This document shows, one piece after another, positions 1 to 8,190 of a DNA stretch of 24,015 nt; position 1 is the stretch's first letter, and every line of letters starts with the position of its first letter. This DNA comes from an uncultured Varibaculum sp. (GTDB lineage Bacteria; Actinomycetota; Actinomycetes; Actinomycetales; Actinomycetaceae): assembly GCF_902489465.1 (NCBI RefSeq), contig NZ_CABTZZ010000029.1:1-24015 (forward strand), read 5' to 3'. Under the pieces are notes generated by a model that was not told where the DNA came from, made no database searches, and saw only the letters and a program-made list of their open reading frames with translations. Position numbers and translations under genes: made by a program.

Positions 1-471
1 ATTAATCAACGGCTCCGGCTGCGCATCAATCACCGGCTGAACCACACGATAAATATCCCGCTTTATCGCTGAATTATCAACAGGATTAGTAGAATAGTCG
101 GCAATTTCCATATTCCATACACTGATGAGTTTAAAATCTTTATTAAAGTTGTAAGTTAAATCTCTCCCACCGTCAAAATATACATAGGTTTCATCAGGGT
201 AATAAGAAAAAGCATAATCTCTCCCAGCAGAATTATAATTGTGAATGATATTACTTCCATCAATATCGTACTGAATCCCCTTAAGCTCAGGAATTGACGC
301 CCATCTAAGGTCACGGACTACTTCCACAAGAACCGGTTCTATTTCAGCTTTATGAGGTGTGCGCTGCGCGTAGTACACCGAGTTTGATTTCAAATTAACA
401 AACACACACACCAGTCCCAGTGCGAAAACCGTAAATCCGATAAACACCGTAAGGACTATTTTTTTTAACAT
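1..471 (-). CDS. Partial membrane-anchored hypothetical protein
   Basis: An open frame starts with ATG at 471 and runs 157 codons to the left edge without a stop, so the C-terminus is missing. I do not recognise the family. Residues 4-25 are a hydrophobic segment (signal anchor or signal peptide) after MLKK. The rest is polar and aromatic-rich, with many Tyr, Asp and Asn, as in a small extracytoplasmic beta-rich domain. A GGGAG Shine-Dalgarno motif sits about eight bases before the ATG. The start lies 11 bases after the stop of the large surface-protein gene, so the two are almost certainly co-transcribed. The AT-rich codon use matches that upstream neighbour and differs from the GC-richer housekeeping genes in the window. 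The reading frame and start are well supported; the function is unknown. Confidence 0.7.
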   Translation of the reverse strand, partial: MLKKIVLTVFIGFTVFALGLVCVFVNLKSNSVYYAQRTPHKAEIEPVLVEVVRDLRWASIPELKGIQYDIDGSNIIHNYNSAGRDYAFSYYPDETYVYFDGGRDLTYNFNKDFKLISVWNMEIADYSTNPVDNSAIKRDIYRVVQPVIDAQPEPLIN

Positions 472-482
472 AAGCACACTCC

Positions 483-2669
483 CTATCTCCAAAGCTGCCT
501 AAATAATCTTTTGGCTGGTTTTAGTATTTTATTTTTAACGAAACGCCTAGTAGGTTTTACCATTTTATGTCTTATGACCCGCACAGTTGGTCGAACAACT
601 TTTTTAAATATATTTTTAACAACCGATTTTACCACCTTGTTATAGACAGGTTTAATTATTTTTTTATAGATCGGTTTCACTATCCTCCGGTAGATAGGTT
701 TTATAACCTTACGATACAAAGGCTTAATAATTCGCCTATATAATGGCTTAATAATCCGTCTTTTTATTTTCTTAACTACTGGTTTAATAATCTTGTGTTT
801 TATATAACGCATTGGCCGTTTAATCACCCGCCTATATAGTGGACCTACAATCTTTTTTACCCATCTCACCCCTGGCTTAGCCACTTTACGCACAACTGGT
901 TTAAGAATGCTCTTTTTTACCGAAAAGCGAGTAGATTTAATAACCTTGGTATTCGCAGGGGATAATAAACGACTTTCATTTGGATGAAATAAAAAGGGAA
1001 GCAAGCCAAGCACAGTACGCTTAAAACGATTTTGCTCTACAAACCCAATGCTGCTTTTAAATTCTTCCCACTGTTTTAATTTTTTCTTTTTAAACTCGGA
1101 AAACAGATGTTTATATTCCAAAAACAGTTTAATTCCCACTAAAGCGAGTGCCCCTAGCGTCATAGTAGCAAACCAAATATTTAACCGTTGTTGGGTTTTC
1201 GGGGACACGAAGGGGTACGCCTGTTGTGCGAGCACTTCACGATATAGACGCTGTCTCTCAGAACTCAAATTGTGCCGATGATAATACTCGATTAGTAGCT
1301 TATCTAAAGGAAGATTTTTAAAACTAGGATGATAATGAAAAATAATGGCATCAATATCAGTATTGAAGTCTTTACTTTCAATATTTGTCAGTAGATCCCC
1401 AGTCAAGGAGTTAAGCTGGAAGAAATTATCGCTGGGGCTACCCCCCAGGAAAATACTCGGAGATAACCCGGCAAGCGACTTTAACGTTTCTTTGTTAGGG
1501 CTACTCCTCTCCGCTGAAGCAAGAGTAGTCGCAAAATGCGGAAAATCAATGGTGTACTTACTATAGCCATGGATAGCCTTTAAGGCATCATAAATTTTTC
1601 CATAGTTTCTTACCTTGGGTTCTTCACCAAAATCATTCACTCGTGATTGCAGCGGGTCTTCTTTGTACACCGGGTACGCAATAGCGTTAGCAATAAAATG
1701 GTTGATTCTATGAGTATCACTACCATATTTGCGGCGCGCCTGCCGTCCCATCTCCTCAACATAGTCGAGGAATAACCGTTTCTCCGCTGCCGTCATCCCG
1801 GTATTAACCAAAAAAGGATCAGTCGCGCCCTGCGCAGCACTCTTCTTAGCGACCCTGCCGTGAGTGCGCATCGGCTCTCTGTTAGCTGGCAAAGCCTTAG
1901 AATGCGCTTTAGATGCAGGAAAACGCCTAACCTCCCGTTTAACCTGAGGGGAGCGGGCACCATTCTTATGACCCGCAACCGCAGCTGTGGATTGCTTAGA
2001 ATAAGTTGGGTGACTTCCAGGATTACCTACCTGATGGGAAGAACTGGCTTTAATCGGAGAATAAATAAACCTTACCCGCGGACGATAAATATCGCTAACA
2101 TCTTTTTCCGCAGCTGCCAGCTGATAATTGTCAATACTTGGCGCAGAAAAACTGTAGCTTTCCCCGGTAAAACCCTTGAAATGTTCCTCGGGTTTCAGCT
2201 GCCGCCCCGAAGTATCCAGATAGCTAACCGAAATATGCTGCCCCACTCGCAGCGCGAGCTTAGCTTGCAAACTGGAACCGAAAATATCGTACCTAACCGC
2301 CTTGGGATAATGATACGAGTTATTAACCCGTTGCGGAGCAGGAGAATAAAAAACATACTTAAAGTTTGAGAGGAAGCCTGCCCCCAAATATCCACCACGA
2401 GGAAGAGCTGCCGAACCATTAAGATTAACTGCTCCCCTGGTAGTGTCATAAATAATCCCATCTTTCTTCACCAGATGAGAATCGGGCGGAATAACTTCAA
2501 CCAAATTAGCTAAATCCGTTTCCACCCCCTGAGCAGAATCAATATCAGTCGAAATAAAACTGACCACAACCGGCTGCTCCAAGAAAGTACCATGCTTCAC
2601 AATCTGGTAACGCAAACCCAAATTACTGGCATTATCATACAAAACCGCAATAGAGTTTCCCCCGAGCAC
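483..2669 (-). CDS. Surface/membrane protein, C-terminal part, MucBP-like domain and basic octad-repeat tail (frameshifted)
   Basis: This 728-codon frame continues the gene that begins at 3342; its first codon (GTG at 2669) is probably an internal valine. Residues 1-140 resemble the lectin-like V-region of streptococcal antigen I/II-type adhesins (tentative, by eye). Residues 144-204 look like a MucBP repeat, with the ISVSYLDTSG opening and a closing RVRFIYSP strand. Residues 205-285 are a basic, Ser/Pro-rich linker. Residues 286-490 are an unrecognised alpha-rich domain. Residues 497-517 form one transmembrane helix. The 210 residues after it are strongly Lys/Arg-rich, which by the positive-inside rule places the tail in the cytoplasm. 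Residues 607-686 form ten octads related to IIKPLYRR. No LPXTG sorting signal is present. It is followed closely by the membrane-anchored gene starting at 471. Confidence 0.65.
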   Translation of the reverse strand: MLGGNSIAVLYDNASNLGLRYQIVKHGTFLEQPVVVSFISTDIDSAQGVETDLANLVEVIPPDSHLVKKDGIIYDTTRGAVNLNGSAALPRGGYLGAGFLSNFKYVFYSPAPQRVNNSYHYPKAVRYDIFGSSLQAKLALRVGQHISVSYLDTSGRQLKPEEHFKGFTGESYSFSAPSIDNYQLAAAEKDVSDIYRPRVRFIYSPIKASSSHQVGNPGSHPTYSKQSTAAVAGHKNGARSPQVKREVRRFPASKAHSKALPANREPMRTHGRVAKKSAAQGATDPFLVNTGMTAAEKRLFLDYVEEMGRQARRKYGSDTHRINHFIANAIAYPVYKEDPLQSRVNDFGEEPKVRNYGKIYDALKAIHGYSKYTIDFPHFATTLASAERSSPNKETLKSLAGLSPSIFLGGSPSDNFFQLNSLTGDLLTNIESKDFNTDIDAIIFHYHPSFKNLPLDKLLIEYYHRHNLSSERQRLYREVLAQQAYPFVSPKTQQRLNIWFATMTLGALALVGIKLFLEYKHLFSEFKKKKLKQWEEFKSSIGFVEQNRFKRTVLGLLPFLFHPNESRLLSPANTKVIKSTRFSVKKSILKPVVRKVAKPGVRWVKKIVGPLYRRVIKRPMRYIKHKIIKPVVKKIKRRIIKPLYRRIIKPLYRKVIKPIYRRIVKPIYKKIIKPVYNKVVKSVVKNIFKKVVRPTVRVIRHKMVKPTRRFVKNKILKPAKRLFRQLWR
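636..755 (-). repeat. Five near-identical 24-bp tandem units encoding basic octads
   Basis: In the coding direction the 24-bp units encode IIKPLYRR, IIKPLYRK, VIKPIYRR, IVKPIYKK and IIKPVYNK. More diverged units extend the period on both sides, to about residues 607-686 (roughly 612-851). The first two units are nearly identical in DNA as well as protein, so the array is recent or kept uniform and could change copy number by slippage. Confidence 0.8.
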
Positions 2670-3342
2670 CTGGAAAAAACTGCTCTCCTGTAAACCCTAA
2701 ACCTTTCACTTTACTATTCGCGTACCCCGAATGAGCTGCCCAATCCTCTTTATCGGAACCGGTCACCGTCCAAATCAAATCGAGATCAATACCCGAGCGG
2801 GTTCTACCCACATAAGTTATCCTGCCGGAATCACCATCATTAATCCGAAATGCCTTAACCCGAGCCTTCGGGACATCACGAGGGAAAACAGAAAAATCAA
2901 AATCCCCAAGAATTTGCCCTTTAATTAACTTGACCCCAGTGCGAGAAGACCAATGCAGGCCCTCCGGCGACAGAAAATTATCATCAGTAAGATTATCTGC
3001 CACCAGAGAAATCGTTATGTCCTTAAAGTAGCTGATTCCCTTGGCAGAGCGATTAAAATCCCCAAGAACATTTACTTCCTCAATAATCGGATCCCGGTTA
3101 TCACTAGCGGAATCACTATCCTGCACTGGAACCGAAGAAGGCGCGGAATCCCCAATGGTAACCGTAGGTTCGACGCCCCCAGATACCGTGGATTTATTTG
3201 CAGCATCATTGTCGGCAGCGGTATTTCCAAAGCTTGTTCCCTGCCCGGGCTTATCCGGTTCGGCAGCAAAAACAACCGGAACGCTCACCCAATAAAAGAG
3301 GAAAATAAACACCAGCAGCAAAGCAGGCAGGTTTCTTTTCAT
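2635..3342 (-). CDS. Secreted surface protein, N-terminal part (frameshifted)
   Basis: ATG at 3342 has a GGGAAAG motif just upstream. The 235-residue product starts with a clear signal peptide: MKRN, a hydrophobic stretch of about 18 residues, then VVFAA. An acidic Ser/Thr/Asp/Pro-rich linker follows to about residue 85, then a beta-rich domain (about 90-222). The last 12 residues (after GEQFF) look random and overlap the next frame. If one T of the T6 run at 2674-2679 is removed, GEQFF reads straight into QVLGGNSIAVLYDN of the downstream frame, giving one protein of about 952 residues. The two pieces are therefore one gene, with a phase-variable or programmed shift, a real mutation, or a sequencing error at the homopolymer. 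The domain spanning the join resembles adhesin V-regions (inference). Confidence 0.65.
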   Translation of the reverse strand: MKRNLPALLLVFIFLFYWVSVPVVFAAEPDKPGQGTSFGNTAADNDAANKSTVSGGVEPTVTIGDSAPSSVPVQDSDSASDNRDPIIEEVNVLGDFNRSAKGISYFKDITISLVADNLTDDNFLSPEGLHWSSRTGVKLIKGQILGDFDFSVFPRDVPKARVKAFRINDGDSGRITYVGRTRSGIDLDLIWTVTGSDKEDWAAHSGYANSKVKGLGFTGEQFFPGARGKLYCGFV

Positions 3343-3530
3343 ATCTTTCCCAAACTCTAAACCCCAGAAGGGAACTAACCACGGAATAAGTGAACACCCA
3401 AAACCCTAACTAAAAACATGATAAAAAATCAATATAACAGTTGAGTCCTCAGCGAGAGCACAACCAATAGGGGTAGTATCGGTATTACCGGGGTCACAAC
3501 GGGGTGTCCTCGGCTAGTAATTCACCAGTC
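3343..3530 (-). promoter_or_regulatory. Intergenic region with possible extended -10 promoter for the surface-protein operon
   Basis: This is the gap between the activase stop and the surface-protein start. On the minus strand an extended -10-like TGTTATATT lies at 3431-3439, about 90 bases before the ATG, with no convincing -35. The short near-palindrome CGGTATTACCG at 3480-3490 might be an operator. No GC hairpin with a U-tract is visible to terminate the activase transcript, so read-through is possible. Confidence 0.3.
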
Positions 3531-6500
3531 TTAGCGTGCGGCGCTCACCGGGCTAATCGGCAAGGAACGCCTACCAGCGGGACTGACTTGCATCTCAGAA
3601 TTCCATTGCACTCCGCTACCACACGAGGACGCGCATCCACAGCCCGCCCCACTCGCTTCCTCGGGCATATCCTGGAAATCATCAGAAACTTCCTCGCCGC
3701 GCAGGGCGGTGGCGATCATCAACTTGATCCGGTTCAGCTGATTAACTTCCGAAGCTCCCGGGTCATAATCGACAGCCACCACATTGGCCTGCGGATAACG
3801 GTTACGCAGCGCGCGGAACATTCCCTTGCCAATCACATGGTTCGGCAGGCAGCCGAAAGGCTGGGCGCAAATAATATTGGGGCAGCCATGCTCAATCATG
3901 TCCACCATTTCTGCGGTCAAATACCAGCCTTCACCAGCCTGGTTACCCATTCCCGCAATATCGACAGAGCGCGCCGCCATATCTTTGATTCGCCGGTGCA
4001 TCTCGAACTTGCCGTTAGTTTTAGCGAAAGCCCGGCGAATCGCGTCCTCATAGCGCTCTAAGGCCCACAGCCCCGCATCCATAGTTAACTTCTTTTTGCG
4101 AGAATTGCCCATTTCGTCCCGCTCAAAGTTTCCGCTGGCCAGGGAGTAATGGAAGAACTGGATCAGGGTGGGGAGTTCCGCTTCACAGCCTTCTTCCTCA
4201 ATCACCCGGACCGCGTGATTATTAGCATCCGGGTGGAACTTCACCAGGATTTCTCCCACCAAACCAACCCGGGGGCGACGCGGCTCATCGTTCAACGCGA
4301 AAGCATCGAACTCTTTGACACATTCCTTAATCAGGCGGGAATAGCTGAGGCGACCGCCCCAGGTGGCCGAGTATTTTCCAGCCGCAAACCATTCCTGAAT
4401 AATCTGATCCCAACGCCGATAAAGCTCCATCGCGGAACCTTTCACCAGCTCGTAGGGGCGAATGCGCAGCAGCATAGTCTGCAACATGTCACCTAAACAG
4501 ATAGCTTGCAAAATCCGGTGGATTTCCGACCAAGACAGCTGGAAACCCGGGTTTTCTTCAATGCCTTGTACCGAGGCGGCAATCACCGGTACCTGCGGAT
4601 AGCCGGCATCGCGCAACCCTTTACGTAAGAGGGACGCGTAGTTAGTTGCCCGGCACATTCCACCGGTCTGCGAAATCGCAACGGCAGTTTTATCTGGGTT
4701 GGCACGCCCGGAAGTGAACTCCTCGATTAGCTGACCGATCACCACAATCGCGGGGTAGCAAGAATCGTTGTTCACAAATTTGAGGCCAGTTTCCATCGAT
4801 TCGCGGGAAGTATGTTCCAGCAAACGCACATTCAAACCGGCACGGCGTACCACCGGTTGTGCTACTCGGAACTGGATAGGCGCCATTTGAGGAACCAGAA
4901 TCTCCCAACCATCTTTGCGCATCTGCTCGGTGAATTTAGAATTCACCTGCACATGGCCGGCTTTCGCTAGGCGGGCTTCTTCCTCCGCAGCCTCGGCTGC
5001 CGGATCTATGCGAGTAGGAACTGCCCATTCTTCTGCCTGGCTAGGCGCGGCATCGGGATCGCCGATCCGATCCGCACTGGGATAGGTAAGTACCGTGGAG
5101 CTTTCCCGCTCCCGAGTAGCCGCATCTAGAGAACGCAGCCGAATCCGGGCGGCTCCCAGGTTGGAAACCTCATCAATCTTGAGGACGGTGTGGACGTCTC
5201 CGCGCCCCTCCAAGATCTCTTGTACCTGGTCAGCGGTAATCGCGTCCACTCCGCAACCAAAAGAGTTTAGCTGCACCAATTCAAGATCAGGTTCATCGCC
5301 CACCCGGGCGGCGGCCTCGTAGAGGCGCGAGTGGTAAGCCCACTGGTCACGCACTCGCAAGGGGCGCTCCAAGCGGCCATCTACCACCGAGTCTTCGGTG
5401 AATACTGCCATTCCCAAGCCGATAATCAACTCGGGAATCCCGTGGTTAACCTCCGGATCCAGGTGATAGGGACGTCCAGCCAATACAATCCCGCGCACCC
5501 CGTTTTCACGAATCCACTCTAAAGATTCCCGGCCTTTCTCCCGAATCTCTGCCTTGACAGCGGCATCTTCTTCCCAGGCCGCATCCAGGGCAGCTTTCGC
5601 TTCCGCTTCCGTCACGTTCCAATCAGCGAATACTTCCGCGATCCGCTTAGGCAGGAACTCCCGATTCCCCAGGTTCAAGAACGGGCTGATTAAGCGAACA
5701 TCGCTATCTTGCACCGACTCCATATTGTTACGGATAACCTCAGGATAGGTTCCTACCACCGGGCAGTTGTAACAGTTATCGGTACCTCCCACCAGTTGTT
5801 GTTCATAAATCACCGAGGGATAAAAAATAGTTTTTATCCCTTTCTTAAGCAGCGACTCGATATGTCCGTGCACCAGTTTCGCGGGGTAACAGATGTTTTC
5901 AGAAGGAATCGACTCCATCCCGGTTTCAAACAGGTCGTGGTTGGAGCGCCCCGACACCATCACCCTAAATCCCAGCTTGGTGAGCATAGTGAACCAGAGC
6001 GGATAGTTTTCGTACATATTCAGTACCCGGGGAATCCCGATATCCCCACGGAATGCTTTCTTTTCGGTCAGGCGGCGGTACCCGAAAATCCGCTTATATT
6101 TCCAATCAAACAGGTTCGGCAGTGCCGACTTCTTGGGTACTTTTTCTAGCGAGGCGCCGCGTTCGCATCGGTTCCCCGACACGTGCCGCTCACCGTTCGA
6201 GAAAGTAGAAATGGTCATTTGACAGTGGTTTTGGCACAGCCTACAGGTCTTGCGAGTGGTCTGAACCTGGAATTTCTCCAAGTCTTGCAGGGTTGCCAAG
6301 GTGGATTCACCCTGACCGTCATCGCCTTGTTTCGCGATCAATGCCGCCCCATAGGCGCCCATCAAACCGGCAATATTGGGGCGCACCACTTCCCGCTTAG
6401 TTAGTAGTTCGAATGCCCGCAGCACCGCATCGTTAAGGAAGGTTCCCCCCTGGACAACTACCTTTTCCCCCAGCTCCTCGGGGGTTTTGAGTTTAATGAC

Positions 6501-8108
6501 TTTATAGAGGGCGTTACGCACCACCGAATAAGACAGCCCCGCCGCAATATCTTTCGGGCTGGCGCCCTCTTTTTGTGCCTGTTTTACCGAGGAGTTCATA
6601 AACACGGTGCAGCGTGTGCCCAAATCCACCGGAGCTTTGGCAGCTACCGCATCCGCGGCAAAGCTTTGCACGCTGGTTCCCATAGTGGCCGCAAAGGTCT
6701 GTAAGAAAGATCCACAACCAGACGAACAAGCCTCGTTCACCGAGATAGAATCCACGGCTCCGGCGCGAATCTTCAGATACTTCATGTCTTGCCCGCCGAT
6801 ATCAATCACCGAAGACACCCCCGGCAGCAGGTCTTCCGCGGCGCGGAAATGCGCCATCGTTTCTACTTCACCTTGCTCGAGGTTGAGAGCGGTTTTCACC
6901 AGCCCCTCCCCATAACCGGTGGAGCAGGCGCGCCCAATATAGGCGCCCTCGGGCAGTTCGGTGCGAATACGCCGCACAATCTCCACCGCCGCGGAAACCG
7001 GGTCGCCCTCGTTAGAGGCATAGTGGGTGAATACGATCCGTTTATCCTGGTCAATCACGACTGCTTTAATAGTGGTGGATCCGGAATCTACCCCCAGGAA
7101 GCAACGCCCTCGCGCCTCGGATAACGGCACTTGCGGGATTACTTCTTTGTCGTGGCGGGCGCGGAACTTAGCCAATTCTTCTTCATTAGCAAATAGGGGG
7201 CGCATCCGCTGGGAATCAGTATCGATTTTCCCGGTGGTCAGGTTGGTTATTAACTGCTGCAGGGGGCGAGGCTCCCCTTTATCGGCGCTCAGCGCTGCCC
7301 CCAGCGCCACGTAAAGCTCGGCGTGCTCCGGGGTGAAGAAACTATCGGCTTTGGGGAGCAGCTCCTCATAAGCTTTGCGCAGATTGGGGAGGAAGTGCAG
7401 CGGCCCGCCCAGGAACATTACGTTTCCGCGAATCGGGCGTCCGCAGGCTAGCCCCGCAATAGTTTGGGTGGCGACTGCGGTAAAAATCGAGGCCGCGAGA
7501 TCTTCGTGAGCCGCGCCCTCGTTAAGCAGGGGCTGCAGGTCGGTTTTCGCGAACACTCCGCAACGCGAGGCAATCGGATAAAGCTGATTGGCGCGCGCGG
7601 CAAGTTTGTCTAGCCCCGAGGCATCGGTGTGTAGCAAGGTAGCCATCTGGTCGATAAAAGCGCCAGTACCTCCGGCGCAGGTGCCGTTCATGCGCTGTTC
7701 CGGAGTGGGATGCAGATAGGTGATTTTGGCGTCTTCCCCGCCCAGTTCGATAATCACATCGGTTTGCGGGTGAGTATCGCCCACCGCTTTAGTACCGGCA
7801 ATAACTTCTTGCACGAAAGGTACTTTCATCGCTCCGGCAACCGAAAGCCCCCCGGAACCGGTAACCGCGGCCTTTACGGTAATTCCCGGATACGCGGAGT
7901 TAATATCGCGCAACAAGCCCGCCAGTTCCCCGCGCACATCCGCGTGGTGGCGGCGATAGTCGGAAAAGACTACTTGCCTGCCCTCAAGTAGCACCGCTTT
8001 CACCGTGGTGGAACCGATGTCGATACCCAGTTTGAGCGTATGCGTACCCTCGCTTGCGGCAGAGCCGTCTCCACCCGCGATTTCTAAAGGGGCAGTTGTC
8101 TTACTCAT
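3531..8108 (-). CDS. Giant 2-hydroxyacyl-CoA dehydratase activase-type protein (tandem BadF/BadG ATPase with reductase-like C-terminus)
   Basis: The start is the ATG at 8108, preceded by GGGAG at good spacing; the in-frame start 57 bases upstream has no comparable site. The 1,525-residue protein carries two ASKHA ATPase domains of the BcrA/BadF/BadG/HgdC type. The phosphate-1 loops are LGIDIGSTTVKA (27-38) and LGVDSGSTTIKA (338-349). Iron-sulfur/ATPase signatures are NGTCAGGTG (Cys144) and NEACSSGCG (Cys461, Cys465), plus Cys183 and Cys500. A CxxCxxxC motif at 622-629 precedes a DUF2229-like region with several Cys residues, and an HgdB-like C-terminal region follows. The last 40 residues contain GCGCASSC. 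Characterised activases use ATP to push an electron onto a dehydratase [4Fe-4S] cluster. Here activase and acceptor-like modules are fused and no separate dehydratase genes are nearby, so the substrate is unknown. It is probably cytoplasmic and oxygen-sensitive. Confidence 0.9.
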   Translation of the reverse strand: MSKTTAPLEIAGGDGSAASEGTHTLKLGIDIGSTTVKAVLLEGRQVVFSDYRRHHADVRGELAGLLRDINSAYPGITVKAAVTGSGGLSVAGAMKVPFVQEVIAGTKAVGDTHPQTDVIIELGGEDAKITYLHPTPEQRMNGTCAGGTGAFIDQMATLLHTDASGLDKLAARANQLYPIASRCGVFAKTDLQPLLNEGAAHEDLAASIFTAVATQTIAGLACGRPIRGNVMFLGGPLHFLPNLRKAYEELLPKADSFFTPEHAELYVALGAALSADKGEPRPLQQLITNLTTGKIDTDSQRMRPLFANEEELAKFRARHDKEVIPQVPLSEARGRCFLGVDSGSTTIKAVVIDQDKRIVFTHYASNEGDPVSAAVEIVRRIRTELPEGAYIGRACSTGYGEGLVKTALNLEQGEVETMAHFRAAEDLLPGVSSVIDIGGQDMKYLKIRAGAVDSISVNEACSSGCGSFLQTFAATMGTSVQSFAADAVAAKAPVDLGTRCTVFMNSSVKQAQKEGASPKDIAAGLSYSVVRNALYKVIKLKTPEELGEKVVVQGGTFLNDAVLRAFELLTKREVVRPNIAGLMGAYGAALIAKQGDDGQGESTLATLQDLEKFQVQTTRKTCRLCQNHCQMTISTFSNGERHVSGNRCERGASLEKVPKKSALPNLFDWKYKRIFGYRRLTEKKAFRGDIGIPRVLNMYENYPLWFTMLTKLGFRVMVSGRSNHDLFETGMESIPSENICYPAKLVHGHIESLLKKGIKTIFYPSVIYEQQLVGGTDNCYNCPVVGTYPEVIRNNMESVQDSDVRLISPFLNLGNREFLPKRIAEVFADWNVTEAEAKAALDAAWEEDAAVKAEIREKGRESLEWIRENGVRGIVLAGRPYHLDPEVNHGIPELIIGLGMAVFTEDSVVDGRLERPLRVRDQWAYHSRLYEAAARVGDEPDLELVQLNSFGCGVDAITADQVQEILEGRGDVHTVLKIDEVSNLGAARIRLRSLDAATRERESSTVLTYPSADRIGDPDAAPSQAEEWAVPTRIDPAAEAAEEEARLAKAGHVQVNSKFTEQMRKDGWEILVPQMAPIQFRVAQPVVRRAGLNVRLLEHTSRESMETGLKFVNNDSCYPAIVVIGQLIEEFTSGRANPDKTAVAISQTGGMCRATNYASLLRKGLRDAGYPQVPVIAASVQGIEENPGFQLSWSEIHRILQAICLGDMLQTMLLRIRPYELVKGSAMELYRRWDQIIQEWFAAGKYSATWGGRLSYSRLIKECVKEFDAFALNDEPRRPRVGLVGEILVKFHPDANNHAVRVIEEEGCEAELPTLIQFFHYSLASGNFERDEMGNSRKKKLTMDAGLWALERYEDAIRRAFAKTNGKFEMHRRIKDMAARSVDIAGMGNQAGEGWYLTAEMVDMIEHGCPNIICAQPFGCLPNHVIGKGMFRALRNRYPQANVVAVDYDPGASEVNQLNRIKLMIATALRGEEVSDDFQDMPEEASGAGCGCASSCGSGVQWNSEMQVSPAGRRSLPISPVSAAR

Positions 8109-8190
8109 AGCATCTCCCGGAGTCGTTATCACCACCTCAAGGTAAGCTGAAAACGCTAAATTCACAGGGTGTTGAAATTAGGATAAAACT
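8109..8190. promoter_or_regulatory. Divergent promoter region between activase and TetR genes
   Basis: This 82-base gap must hold the control sites of both divergent genes. The Shine-Dalgarno motifs at its ends (GGGAG for the activase, AGGA for the regulator) are clear. No confident -35/-10 pair or perfect TetR-type palindrome could be seen by eye, so promoter positions are not assigned. Confidence 0.45.

Noticed and set aside
3480..3490. CGGTATTACCG as a terminator of the activase gene
   Set aside because: The near-palindrome has no room for a loop and no U-tract; at most a small operator.
5709..6149. 146-codon plus-strand frame inside the activase gene, and similar long antisense frames across 3504-7991
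   Set aside because: They are shadows of the GC-richer activase coding strand, with no ribosome sites and no domain-like sequence.
8109..8165. Upstream in-frame start for the giant activase (at 8165)
   Set aside because: It has no Shine-Dalgarno site, would fill most of the divergent promoter gap, and the ATG at 8108 has GGGAG at good spacing.
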